DNA of 64,000 bases, from contig CM051463.1 in the NCBI GenBank assembly GCA_028095005.1, forward strand, positions 79,899,002-79,963,001. The letters run 5' to 3'. A program made the translations under genes and the position numbers. The DNA comes from Rhynchospora pubera. Lineage: Eukaryota; Streptophyta; Magnoliopsida; Poales; Cyperaceae. Below, in pieces: positions 23,329 to 35,223 of the stretch. How positions within the stretch are numbered: position 1 is the first letter of the stretch; each line of letters begins with the position of its first letter. The notes below the pieces were generated by a model, which was not told where the DNA came from, made no database searches, and saw nothing but the letters and a program-made list of their open reading frames with translations.

Positions 23329-24155
23329 TCTGATTTTGGGGTGGTCAAGAGAGAAAGAGAGGAGGTATTAGGGGTCCGAGACACCCGTACTGTTTGCAAG
23401 TGTTGTAATAGTATCTTGTTGCATATAGTGTGGATCTTCAATGGTGGATAACGGTCACCTAATTCTGTGGCGAGTCATAGCGAATGGCAATGAGTTCAAT
23501 GCGAAAGTGGACCCGTCCTCGACCTTTTTGTATGCATTGGATATATCATATATGATTTATTTCATTTATTAATTTTCAGAATTTGGGGAAATCTTGAGCA
23601 GAAAGGAAATACTCATTTTTCCTTTTAGTACAATAATGACAATGACCGTCTCAAACAAAACAAATAGCAAATGTTTTTTACAAAATAAATTCAACATGAT
23701 AAGATGATTAGTAAAACAAAATATCAAATAAATTAAGGTGAGATTGAATTTATAAGCTATCCCTTTTAGTTTTGTGGTGTTAAGACACTAATATACCTGA
23801 CACCTAAAAGTCTAATATCAATTTATTTTATTTTTCAGTACCTGACCTTTTTGTAAATTCTTACTATTAAAATTTCTAAATGGTCTTGTTGCTCAAATGG
23901 TTAGATATTAAGATAGGCTTTCGAAATATAATGGGCTCTACAATGGTAAGATACTAAAATGGATTTGCAGGATATTATGGGTGCCTGACTTGCCATCATT
24001 CATAAATGATCATTAGAAGACATATAAACGACTATTTATTATTTAAAACTTAAAATAAACCTTGACCATAATCCAAGTCATATTCAGTTTCAATGGGCCA
24101 ACTTCATAAAATCTAAGGCCCTCAACTAGTAAAGTCTGGTTCTAAATAGACAGCT
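23329..24155. other. Upstream region of the GDSL gene and intergenic DNA
   Basis: The first ~150 bp should hold the 5' UTR and promoter of the minus-strand GDSL gene. The rest is AT-rich with no gene, RNA or bounded element recognised. Confidence 0.5.
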
Positions 24156-24163
24156 GTTTCATC

Positions 24164-24831
24164 TATGGCTGAAAACGGTAGCCGTTTCAATCGTTTTTTC
24201 GTTTCGTTTCGTCCGGAACTGAACGATAACGGATAAGGATTTCAGTTTCGTTTAAGGAATGGAACAACCAACGCAAATAAAAATATTGTTTCGTCTCAGA
24301 ACAGAACGATTAGTGAAACTGGTACGTTTCGTGGTCGTTTATTTCACGCATTTCGTCTAAAATTTTTTTTATGGTTTTATTATTAGATTGCAGAGGACCT
24401 CAGCAGATAGATCGAGAGAGAAATGAGTAAAATTAGATTTCTGCAGCGTCGTTCCGTCATTTTTCCGCCGAACACAGTCACATTTATCTCTCTCGCCTCT
24501 GCACCACCGAGTACAATCGCCGTCGAGAGCAAGAGGTGATTATAGTGCCTCCTCCCCCTTTCCCGCGTGACCTAACCTGTCATTTCTCTATCTATGTTTC
24601 ATACAAAATGCAGAATAGTTTATTTTCTTACATCTTAATAAAATGCAAAACAGTTAGGTAGTCAAAGACGGTTATAACCGTTTTGATCGTTCCCATCAAC
24701 GAAACAATCAACGCAACATGTGTTAAACGGATGCAACAATCAACGCAATAAGTATAAAAATTTCGTGCATCAATGCAAGGGTTAACGAAAATGATCACTT
24801 TCGTGATCGTTTTCCACGTTATGCACCCCTA
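24164..24831. mobile_element. Non-autonomous hAT element (668 bp)
   Basis: The left end is TATGGCTGAAAACGG; the right end on the reverse strand is TAGGGGTGCATAACGTGG. The flanks are the exact 8-bp repeat GTTTCATC (24156-24163 and 24832-24839), the TSD length of hAT transposons. Subterminal regions repeat GAACGAT/ATCGTT and CGTTTCG motifs, as expected for transposase binding sites. There is no transposase. A GC-richer internal stretch (about 24440-24575) differs from the rest and might be captured sequence. Confidence 0.88.
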
Positions 24832-24909
24832 GTTTCATCTGTGGTACTTTGGACCCTAGCTCGTAAGTATTGTTTAAAAATGTTTTTGTTATAACGTTAG
24901 CAACTGAGT

Positions 24910-24949
24910 GGTGAGATGGCCGAGTTGGTCTAAGGCGCCAGATTAAGGT

Positions 24950-24982
<33 letters not shown>

Positions 24983-24990
24983 TCTCGCCA
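24910..24990 (+). tRNA. tRNA-Leu (anticodon AAG)
   Basis: The sequence folds as a class II tRNA. The acceptor stem GGTGAGA pairs with TCTCGCC with one G-U pair. The D-arm/A box is TGGCCGAGTTGG, the anticodon stem CCAGA/TCTGG encloses loop TTAAGGT (anticodon AAG), a short variable arm follows, and the T-arm is GTGGGTTCAAATCCCAC with B box GGTTCAAATCC. The discriminator base is A; CCA is not encoded. There is no intron. A CAA motif at 24901-24903 and a T-run at 24999-25005 fit plant Pol III genes. It decodes CUU and, after inosine modification, CUC. Confidence 0.97.
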
Positions 24991-24998
24991 TTACAAAC

Positions 24999-25005
24999 TT
25001 TTTTT
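24999..25005 (+). terminator. Pol III T-run terminator of tRNA-Leu
   Basis: Seven consecutive T residues lie 9 bp after the tRNA discriminator base, as expected for RNA polymerase III termination. Confidence 0.8.
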
Positions 25006-25177
25006 AATTTTTATTTTTCTTGCTTTGAGCAGCACTTGAAATTTGAAAAGGATAAATGAACACCTAAGGACATTGCACAACTGGCATAAATTTCGTGCTG
25101 ATGTCAACGTACTTTGATCTATTTTTTGTCCTATAAAAATTAATTGCCCCAATAAATTTTGTTTATAATGTACAAGG

Positions 25178-25189
25178 AAAAAACAAAAA
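25178..25189 (-). terminator. Pol III T-run terminators of the second tRNA-Leu
   Basis: On the minus strand, T-runs of five (25189-25185) and six (25183-25178) follow the tRNA 3' end by about 9 and 15 bp. Confidence 0.75.
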
Positions 25190-25197
25190 GTTTTGAA

Positions 25198-25205
25198 TGG
25201 CGAGA

Positions 25206-25238
<33 letters not shown>

Positions 25239-25278
25239 ACCTTAATCTGGCGCCTTAGACCAACTCGGCCATCTCACC
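25198..25278 (-). tRNA. tRNA-Leu (anticodon AAG), second copy, inverted
   Basis: The 81-bp sequence is identical, base for base, to the tRNA at 24910-24990 but on the opposite strand. The two converge with 207 bp between their 3' ends. It has intact A and B boxes, an upstream CAACAAC motif on the minus strand, and T-run terminators, so both copies look functional. The flanks outside the tRNAs do not match, so the duplicated unit is short or the flanks have diverged. Confidence 0.97.
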
Positions 25279-25633
25279 ATTTGTTGTTGATGAAAATTTT
25301 TAATTTGTTCTACATAAAGTAGGACCTTGATTCTAACCAAAATAGTTAGCTGTGAGAAATTAGAGCCAAAAATAGAGGTTAGAGACACAGGAAAAATTTT
25401 CAAGACATGAGCCAATTTCATTGTTTTTTATCAAAATTAAATTGATGTGGGTTCTAATAATGTTTTATTATTCCTTTAAGAAAAAAAGAATTAATTTCCT
25501 GAAGTTCTTTCTAATTCTATCCGTTAGATACCAGATTGCACAGTGAAAACTCAGGTGGAGTAGGGTTTTGGTTTTTATATTCTAGTAGTCAAATTATATT
25601 CTCATAAGCAAATCCTATCTTGAACTTCTATTT

Positions 25634-25783
25634 GGCTCCGTTTGGATGGTGTGGGAATAAGAGGAATAAGAGAAGAGTTGGGAAGAAGTATTGGGAAGTG
25701 TGTAACTTTGTGAAGAGTTTGAATTGTTTATAATAAATTTATTTTCTTATTCTCTTATTCCCATGCCTCATCCAAACGGAGCC
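25634..25783. mobile_element. MITE of the GGGGCCGTTTGG family (150 bp)
   Basis: The inverted termini are GGCTCCGTTTGGATG and CATCCAAACGGAGCC. The family core GTGTAACTTTGTGAAGAGTTT and GTTTATAATAAATTTATT is present. The flanking 3-mers (TTT and TGA) do not match, so the TSD has decayed or a border moved. Confidence 0.82.
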
Positions 25784-26302
25784 TGATTTTTGCAAGTCAA
25801 CTGCGCCAAACAATACTATTTTTTTTTAAGCTTAAGGTTATAAATTTTAAACAGTTAGATGCATTTTGTATAAAATTTTATTTATGCATATAAAACTTTA
25901 GTATGATAACGATTTCACTTATAGCCAACAAAAGAGTGGGTTAAATTGTCAATATTCAGAACATTTATTTTATTGACCCTTCGTGCATAGTTACATTATA
26001 AAATTGTTTTTGACATGCGTAGTGTATGATATCTAACATATATTCAATAAATCAGTTTTTTTTTTATTTGAAAATCTAAAACATGTTATTTGAGATAATT
26101 TATTTCATTAATAGCTGCCAACTCGGCGCCAATTAATTACCATTGGATCTCCGCTCTTATAACAAATAAATAACTGCTAACAAATAAATTCATTCTTGAA
26201 ATGTTTATTTACAATAACAAAGGAAATTCAACTTTTGTATAAATCCAATAAAAGAAGGGAAGAGAGAGAGAGAGAGAGAGAGAGAAAAAGAAAAAGAAAA
26301 CC
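25784..26302. other. 3' flank of the RING-H2 gene, with a (GA)n microsatellite
   Basis: AT-rich DNA. A GA microsatellite at about 26261-26284 followed by AAAAAG repeats probably lies in the 3' UTR of the minus-strand RING gene. No gene was recognised. Confidence 0.55.
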
Positions 26303-26737
26303 CTATTGCATCTCTAGATCCTGTCCAGGACTCTGGATAACTCCGGTGCGGCACACAGGACATGTCCTTTTCTTCTCGAGCCACAATTCAATGCAATCTT
26401 TGTGAAATAAGTGCATGCAAACAGGCAGCAGCTTCACTTCTTCTCCTTCATTTACCTCGCTCAGACAAATTGCACACTCTGGTTCCGGCACATCTCCATT
26501 ATCTTGGTGCGTGTACCGATACATCGGGAGAGCAGCGACTAACGTGGGGTTCAAACCAGGTGGTTCCGGAGGGCTTAGCATGTTATCAGTTTCCATGCGG
26601 CGGCCAAGAAAGCATCGTAAGGAAGAGATGATGGCATAGAAGATAACAAAAGCACATATGGCGATAGCGATGATTTGCGAAGTGGCGGCAAAGTCGCAAC
26701 ATGTTTTGACATGTTGATCAGGTGGTGTAGTTGACAT
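26303..26737 (-). CDS. ATL-type RING-H2 E3 ubiquitin ligase
   Basis: A single exon encodes 144 residues, intronless as is usual for the ATL family. Order of parts: a short polar N-terminus, one transmembrane helix (about 21-43, IIAIAICAFVIFYAIISSL), the GLD-like region PGLNPTLVAALPMYRY (60-75), and a RING-H2 finger. The metal ligands are Cys88, Cys91, Cys107, His109, His112, Cys115, Cys126 and Cys129, all present. The conserved Trp119 and Pro127 of E2-binding RING-H2 fingers are in place. It should be membrane-anchored with the RING in the cytosol, transferring ubiquitin from an E2. The target cannot be told. It is at the short end of the family. A GA-rich stretch follows the stop codon. Confidence 0.93.
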   Translation of the reverse strand: MSTTPPDQHVKTCCDFAATSQIIAIAICAFVIFYAIISSLRCFLGRRMETDNMLSPPEPPGLNPTLVAALPMYRYTHQDNGDVPEPECAICLSEVNEGEEVKLLPVCMHLFHKDCIELWLEKKRTCPVCRTGVIQSPGQDLEMQ

Positions 26738-27219
26738 AGGTTAGCAATGGCAATTTCAATCTGAGGGAGGATTTGAACGGTTTTTTGTTTGCAATAAATA
26801 TCCATGGGTTGGTGTCATAATGTCAGCAAAAATTAATAAATTCCGATATGGTACGTTTTTATTCCGTAGAAATTTATTTTATTCTGAATTGTTATGCTGG
26901 ATTTTCTCATGTTTGACCATATGTATTTCTGAAAAGAATTTTAAGTTTTGACTTGATACTTGGTACAGGAAGCGTATCAAGGGACATCTTAGCTAGACCA
27001 GAGAATCCGCTTGGCAATGTCAATCAGATTTTATTTGTATAGAAAAAAAATACCAGTTGATTGCCTTCACTCAAAAATATTTTCCGGTTAGCAGCATAGT
27101 GTGGATCTTCTATGGCCAAACCGCTGTGATTTTGGATGTGCTCAAGTGAAAACAAAGCAACATCTAGGATTGTCCATTTATCCATCTGTAATAGTTCAAA
27201 GGAAAATTATTCTTATGAT
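26738..27219. other. Upstream region of the RING-H2 gene
   Basis: Contains the presumed promoter and leader of the minus-strand gene next to 26737. No TATA box is clear, and no gene or element was recognised before the LTR at 27225. Confidence 0.5.
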
Positions 27220-27224
27220 TTTAA

Positions 27225-28985
27225 TGTTGAAGTTATGTCCTAAAAGTCAATATTGAATGACTTAATTTTTTAGTTTATGTTATTGATGATATTTGATCAT
27301 TTGTTCCTAGGATTTATTATTGACAGATCATTCAGGTTGAGGATCTGAATTGTGGATCTCTGTCGATCATTCATTAGAATGACAATAATAAATCTAAACT
27401 ATCTATAATCTTGATAATTAACAAGGAACATTAATTATCATATATAAGATTAGTATGCAAATTAAGTGATGATTAAGTTCTACAAATCATAGGTAAAAAG
27501 TTACCAACTTAATTGCATATGTGTATGTTATTGGAACATAGCACGGGACATGACCCAATGAAATAAACATATGGATTGTGTTATATGTCATTGTTTATTT
27601 CATATGAGTTTGATTCTAAGTTTGAGATGGTTCAACTTTTCCACATGAGGATATGTTCTATAAATATCGTCTACCGCTGATTCCTGATAAAGGCTGCTAT
27701 ACGGACGTTATTTATGTTCTCTTGAATTGTGCGGGAAAAAGTTTTTCATCAAGAAAACCGTATGTCCCTCATTAGTATACCTAGTGAGTGATGATATCTA
27801 TTTGGGCCCCTTGATGGAGTTAGATTGTTTGGCCAACTTGTGCAATCAACTTTAGATCAAGAAACGTATAATCTGCAAAAATGACACATTCTTATCTTGG
27901 ATTATACGATGATATCATGTGACATAAGAATCAGACAAAGAAATACTTTTATTTCTTATGCAGGATTTGAATATTTGTATCAGTACATTATTTATGCGAA
28001 TTGAGAGTCATAACGTGTTGCTAGATACCTCTTATGATTATTGAAATTAAATAACGATTAAATTCCATGGCCAACATAGCATGAATCCTCAAAGGGTCAC
28101 ACAAATAGAGTTGTAACCACATGATGTATTATTTATTTGTTCGCAGGAGTGAGTATTGCAAATATATGATAAGTTGATTAATTAATTATATACTGTTGCG
28201 AACCGTTATAATTAATTAAGTCAAAGTGATCATATAAAAATAAATTAATACATTATCTAATCCCTAAATAATTATTAATAAGTTAATAATTAATTTTGTT
28301 TAACTTAATTTAATTAATTGAGCCATATGGACCTTCATTTAAATAGTTAATTAGAAGCCCAAATTTAGGATGGTTAAATGAGCAATTATAGTAATTAATT
28401 AATGGACTAAAAATACAATTGTTGTAGCCCATTAAAGGCCTATCCAAGGCAGGCCATAGAAGGGTAAATATGTCCATGAATTAATTATGGAAACTAGATT
28501 TTTGGACAGCTATATAAAGAGGGTTCAGGTTGGGAACAATGCTGATTTTCTCTCTCTCTCTTTTTTGCTGGCTGAAATTTTCCAAGAGAGAATAATTTCA
28601 AATTTCTCTCTTGTTGCTCTCTTCTTTCCATCCTCTTGGCTTATGTGTTGAGCAAACTTCTTCCCCCATTAAAAGAGTTTAATTTGAAAGAAAAGGAAGA
28701 AAGGGTTAGACGTGATCTCTAATCGCTAGCACGGTTTTGAGATCGTGGTGATTCTCTTGGTGGACTCGAGGTCAACCTTTGGAGAAGAAGGAAGAGCGGC
28801 GCAGCACGCCATGGATTTCTCCTTCTTGATACGATTCAAGAAGAGGTATATCCATAATTCCTTTTATCTTGGTTAATTGATGTGTTACATTCTCGCAAGA
28901 TCCTTTCTTGTAGTTGTTTGCTTGTTTTATCTTTGTTAATTGTAATAAAAAAATAAAAATTATGCATCCCAACCACTTACTAACA
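27225..28985 (+). mobile_element. Solo LTR of a Copia-like retrotransposon (1,761 bp)
   Basis: The sequence starts TGTTGAAGTTATGTCC and ends ACTTACTAACA. It is flanked by the exact 5-bp TSD TTTAA (27220-27224 and 28986-28990). There is no internal domain, so this is a solo LTR. A TATA box (TATATAAAG, 28511-28519) and a following CT-rich leader mark the U3/R region. The truncated LTR at 7717-9384 is a diverged relative. The start resembles the Angela/Tork group, by similarity only. Confidence 0.92.
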
Positions 28986-28990
28986 TTTAA

Positions 28991-30375
28991 TGATAAACCA
29001 TTTGCATATATTGTTTATAAATTATACTACTTAAAATTTGTAAGAGTTGGGCATTAGAATGAATTCCTATAAATGAGATAATATATATATATATTCAACT
29101 TGGCAAAAGGAAAGTGAAAAATGAAAGTCAAACGGTGAAACTCTTTGAATTTATATGGAATAAATACATAAATTAACTCAGCTGAAGAAAGGAATGAAAT
29201 AGCTATTCTTATTGCGGTATTTTTGTCAGACACATATTCACCCATACAAGTTTGAAAACCATGTCATCTGTGTCTGTCAATTGATAGAATTCAGTAAATA
29301 ATGGAAAAAAAAATTGAATGATGTCATATGATAAGAACTGATGAACTTTGCTTCCGGCTTCTGCTTATCATCAGTTCATATTTCAATATAAATATTCATC
29401 TTGAAAGATAAGCTCCATTTGGTTTGTTCAGTTGGTTAAGTTCTGGAGAAAATTAATCAGGTTTGAGGTTTGACAAACAAAAAAATTTTCTGAATTCTTT
29501 ATACTGTATACATATAATTTTGTTGGCATTAATTTGTTTTGGTAACATTATGAAATTAGTTAATGAGAGATGGTAGCTCGATACAGTTTGAGGTCATTGG
29601 TTTATGAATCAATTACCTTCTGATCAGCTGATCATGATCTTTTTTATCTTCTACTTTTACCAAATATTGGGTTGAACCGAGGGCATGTATAAAGCTTGAC
29701 GATCCGAAAAATGTAGTCTGTCATATATGTGCTGTCGGACATGGTGATTCGATCATATTCTAAAAATTATTTGCGTCTTTTTACTTGTATTAAATATTAA
29801 GGCTGTAATTTAATTGGATTTAATTTGTCAACGGACCTTATATTATTAATAATATGCATGATTTGCTACATTTTTAGAACTACTCTCGATATTCTCATAC
29901 ATCCAAACAAGATGAGAATATCGTTATTCTCATCTGTTCTTAGTATTTCATAATTTCTAAGAAAAGTAATTATTAAGTAATAGCATTGTTCCACAAAGTT
30001 TAGTTTATTTTCTCAATAACTATTACAAAATATACAATCCAAACAACATTTGTAATTTCGAAAATAACAATGTTCTTCTCAAAATTTAATTTACATCATG
30101 CTCAAATACATTTTCATGCATCCAAATACAGTCTCTATAATAAATTAACTTCACTTGAGTTGCTGAGTAGGAACACTCATCACTGATTCACCGAATCACC
30201 GTCATCACACATCAGTCATCAACTCATCATCACCAAAAGCTGTGGCCCATGTGAGACTAGACAATGGGCGTCCAGGCCAATCGGCCCAATACGAATCTTA
30301 TATAATCGATGCAAAATTTGGTTGCAGGCTTACAACAAAGCTGGGTTTATTTTTTTAGAAGTAGCTAGGGTTTCT
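28991..30375. other. Gene-free AT-rich DNA
   Basis: Open frames are short and lack recognisable domains. An (AT)n run lies near 29080-29095. No bounded element was found. Confidence 0.5.
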
Positions 30376-31005
30376 CCAAAATAACACGATACGATCGTGT
30401 TGACAGGACACGAATATAAAATTTGCACGACACGATCGTATTATTGTATCGTATCATAATCGTGTCGTGTTAGGACATTAGAAAATTTGACACGATTCAA
30501 CACAACACGATTCGACACGCAACATGACACGAACACGATACGAACACGACACGAACACGAATTAAAACGACACTTCAATACAAATTAATGTTGATTATTT
30601 AAGCAAAAATAATAATTTAATTTCAATTTATAATACTGCATATTATTTATTATCATTTAAATCATAATATTATTCTAATCTAGTTATTACTTTTTATAAA
30701 AAATATTAATAAAATGTTTAAACTTAATCAAATAATAAATTATGAAGTTTAGTAATTTTTTCTCACTTTTTATTTTTTAATAATTTTTAATTTAAAAATA
30801 ATAAACTAATCTGACATGATTTGACACGACTAACACGACGTGTCAACACGACACGACACGACACGATCATGTCAGTTGTATCTTGTTGCCTCTTCTCACC
30901 ACTAAGCACGACACGACATGACACAATTGAAAAAGTAATTTGTGTCAACACGACATAAGACTCTAACACAATCGTATTTGACACGACACGACATAACATT
31001 GTAGC
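30376..31005. repeat. Element with clustered CGACACG/CGTGTCG motifs
   Basis: Two clusters of irregular ACACGACACGA-type repeats (about 30385-30575 and 30815-31000) flank an AT-rich centre. Motifs occur in both orientations, including ACACGATCGTGT-like palindromes. The same motif clusters form the inner arms of the Mutator-like element at 56543-60970. I could not define termini or a TSD, so this may be a remnant of a related element. Confidence 0.6.
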
Positions 31006-31089
31006 CTCCGATTCTAGTTCAAACACACATAGAACTATAATTAACACGGAGGCCGAGCACATGCATGTGAATGTGAGACTTCATCGGAA

Positions 31090-31310
31090 ACAAATTGCTA
31101 TTTACAACATTAAAAAAATGACATATTTTAAAAAATTCAAAAAAATAATAATAAAATCCAAAAAATTGTAAATTTTGGTTTGTTATGAGATTTCAATATG
31201 TAGATTAGATTGGTTAAATTAGATTTGTCAATTTACAAAAAATATCTCAAAAAAATCCGCAATGATCATATAAGAGATAGATTCATTCTAATACGTTCAT
31301 GTTTTAGCCT
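31090..31310. mobile_element. Remnant of the Mutator-type MITE family seen at 43976
   Basis: The core TTTTGGTTTGTTATGAGATT and ATTTCAATATGTAGATTAGA matches the 43976-44350 element, as does the end CCGCAATGATC. Clean termini and a TSD were not found. Confidence 0.6.
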
Positions 31311-34300
31311 TTGATCGAGTATCAAATAAACTCTAAAATTTTCAAAGTTATATGAAAAATACATCGCTCATTAAATCAAATAAGATCAACGATTTGGATT
31401 TAACGTTTGAATTTTAAAAAATTTAAAAGTTAACTAAATAGCAAAATATTAATATTTTGAGTCAACCAAAATGTTAGTAACGAAATCTTCCTCAAATAAA
31501 AAATATATGTCCGATGCGTTTCAACTTGATTTATTTTCACTAGTTTTATAATTTCCGAGTTACCGTCCGATCTTCAAAGAATCCTCTCAAGTAATTGCTT
31601 CAAATGACAGACACTGTCAAATTCTCTAAAAGGAAAAAAAAAGTAATTGCTTCAAAGAAAAGACTACCGTGTTTTTTTTTTCCTTTTCCAGAGAGCTAAA
31701 TAAATATTGCCGCTTGGAAACCATCAGATGCTGATTCTTTTTTCAGAAATTTGATATGCCAAATGACAAAAACATAAAATTTCAGTGTACATTTATTTAT
31801 CCAATCTATGTTGAAATTTTTATAACATTGTCAGAAGTCTCAATCCTACGTTGTAATGCTTATGGTTTATATAATTAGTTAAACGACATTGTTTCTTATA
31901 ATTAGATTACTTAAGTAATCATCCAGTCTTTAGTCCGCTTCCCAAAAATTCAAAATATTTTTTTTTGTGAGGCCTTTTTGATATCTTCACCTAATGCATG
32001 ATGTATATATACATTATTTATCTTTTTAAATATAAGTTGGGTGGCTTGACCACCAATTTATCTTAAACAAAAAACTTTATTTATCTTGATCTAATACTAA
32101 ATCACTGAAAATTCATGGAAAATTATGCTTCTCTTAGCTGGAAAACTTAAAGCAATATGAACGAAGTAAATGGCCCCATCACACAATTTTTATTGAAGCC
32201 TTAGCCATCATAATTTTCTCATGATGAGATTGTACATGTACAGATTATATGCTCTATATTTGAAAGCCGGGATCCATTCTTTACTCCGCAGAATACCGAT
32301 TCTGAACCATTAGGTGTCATGATTAATATAATAAAATATTGAAGGAAACTAAATAATATACCTATACATAGATAAAATGTCGATAAGTGGGCATAGACCT
32401 TCATCCTTTCCGTTGATAATCGAGAATCACCCTAACCGAAGAGAAATTTATTGTATACGTCTTTCAGTGGATGATAGTAAGCTCACGACCTCAAGTTCAA
32501 CTACCCGTTTGCATTTGAAAATAAAATTAAACATTGAAAACATGTACAAAACAATCACGAACCAATTTTATTCCATCCCAATCTTATCCTTTCTAATATA
32601 TATTCATTTTAATAGAAATTGTAACACATTTGTAATAAATTCAACTGCAAGAAGACAAATACTAATTTTTTGTCAACAGTTCATATATTATATTCCTTTC
32701 AATATATATATGATAACTTGACTATTATTGGATTCAGAAGATCTTACCAATCATTAGATTTCTAGACTAATTAGATACCCTTGCTAAATGATCGTAGTTG
32801 AAAACCAAATATATTTTTCAGAAAAAAAAAATTACAATCATATTTACATAAATAAATGATCGTATTTTCCTCGAAATGTTTTGGTCATAACTTCTCTCTA
32901 ATAATATTATGTAGGTTTTTTAAGCTCCTCTATTGACATATCAAAAAAGCACTCATCTATAGTAAATTAAATTAAACCAATATCTAGCCAAAAAAAACAA
33001 ATGTAAAAATTATACATGAGGACGGAAAGCGTGTTATTAATTTACGATTTTTGAATAAAATATGACTCGAGTTGGATATTATTTGACCCAATCTGAAAGG
33101 AACAGGTCAAGTTGATCTAATCCAATTCGTCTAACTACACTACTTATTTTACATTTATGTACAGAATTATATATAATAATTCTAAATTAAATTATAATAA
33201 ATTTTAGTAAATTTTAAATAAGAACTTAAGAAGATAAAAAGTGAACTCAATAAATAAAAATTATTTGAGTCCGAGTGTCGGACGGTCACGAAGACGAAAA
33301 AACATTTTAACCATACCTAACCCTATTTGGTTATCGGATAGGTTCGAATAAACTCGAGTTGATTCGGGTTAAAAATTGACAGGCTATCTTGCTGTACGGA
33401 GCATGGTCGACAACAACAAAATCACCTAATAATTTCCCCCTCATTAATGGGTTTTCCTGATATGTAATATTGTATTGGATGAGATTATTAGAACGTAGTT
33501 CTACATGGTCATGGAACAGTGGCCCAATTGAAAATGTAATGAAACCAGGTTTTACTAATAAAAGGAAGTAGGAGACACAGAGTAAAGGTTTTGTTTATTA
33601 TGATGTTTGAGTTTGTGTGATTACAATCTCAGCTTTAACCAGATACATTCACTGATCCTAATACAATGTACAATCGTGTCTAAATACATTGAAGAAACTG
33701 AATCTTGAGATAGCCGTTAGGAAGACACGCTTGTACCAGAAAGTGATCAGCTATTGTACTGGCTCTGTCCATTGAATAGATTAGCGAATGTACGTAGATT
33801 TATGTCTTATCTTTAACAGAAAAAGCATATGAATTGAATGTTAAAGTGCATAACAGTTGTACTTCATTTTCTTTCGGGCCACAAAAATTGAAAAATATTT
33901 ATTAGCTTCACAGTGCGTCAATGTACATCAACTGTAATCCATCGCTCCAACCCAACCCTCTGTATATGTTGTCTCAAAATATCGTCCTACATATTTTCCT
34001 TTTGTTGGATCTTTATTTATTTCCAGTAAACTAGAAAAGTAAAATCGTTCGGTTAGGACAACGTCTATAATATCATTATGTACCATATTTTTATTTTTAC
34101 GCCTTCTGTGCCTTCTGCTTGATGGCAACCAATTAAAGCTTTTATTAATATCAATTTGGTATTATTCACTTAAAATTTGGTACTCGGTCAGTTCAAGTCA
34201 AACTTCGAAAAAAAAAATTTCTAACACTCTCCACCTTACAATAATAAAGAAACAGCAAATAATAATAGTAATAAATATTGTATTAACATGTGGAAAATTA

Positions 34301-35215
34301 ACTTAGCTGGCGAAGCTGAAAAATATGCTTTGTTGTCCTTGGTAGGAAGCCCAGTTTGCAACCATCGACCGTACGTTGGGTTAACTAACGAACTAACCAA
34401 CAATTGAGTACGTGTACGTCCAATTTATTTTTATTTGCGGGCCTTTCTGAATGACATATTCTTTAGGCCCAGAAAACAATGTATACACAAAATATAAGTA
34501 TAGGTGATGAAATTAATCAATTATTTGGTTGTCATAATTTATTTTTCTTCTTCCACTTCAATCCAAATGTAATGATTGGCTTAGCACATCTACAGATAAG
34601 CTCTAATTCGATAGTCCAACCAACCTTATGTGCATTAGTTTATGATTTTGATGATATTTATGTTTCGGGAAGAGTATTTTCATATGAGAATTAAAATCGG
34701 CTATGACTGATGGATGGATTCGTCAGTCGCGATTATATCTTAACTTTCGAGGTTCTTATAACTAATTCGAACTGTTAAATATGTTATTCATATTGAAATT
34801 TTATTGGAGATCAAAGTGTACATTTTTTTTTTGAAATGTATATGTTTGGTATTTCTTTTCATATTGTTATGCTTTTGTTGGAACATTTTTATATGTACAG
34901 TTCGGTAGCACTTCCTTCGGCTAGGATACACGCAATCATCTTAGGTTCTAATTGTTATGTTTATCTCTATATTGGTGGGCCAACTTGCAATAAATGCCTT
35001 TCTTAGATCAAAACAATAAAGAACTTTTTCATGCGCACTAAGTAGTTGTATTGATCGTGACAAATTTAAAAACAATGCGACATGATCGACGAATTGTAAA
35101 TTGACATAACAAAATAGTTCCTAGTACTATAATTTATGGTACAAAAATAAATTAATTGATGATTTGTAAAAAAAATGTAAATTTTATAATATGATGGACA
35201 TAAATTGCATATACT
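31311..35215. other. Gene-poor AT-rich region
   Basis: Scattered short open frames have no recognisable domain. One minus-strand frame at 33928-34128 was considered and not called. A stretch with TCGAGTT and TTCGGGTT words (33066-33390) looks like a decayed hAT-like fragment. Nothing else could be supported. Confidence 0.45.
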
Positions 35216-35223
35216 CTTAAAAT

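Noticed and set aside
33928..34128. Minus-strand frame of 66 codons with a protein-like middle (EINKDPTKGKYVGRYFETTY)
   Set aside because: No family recognised, no convincing splice partners and no upstream exon found; left uncalled.
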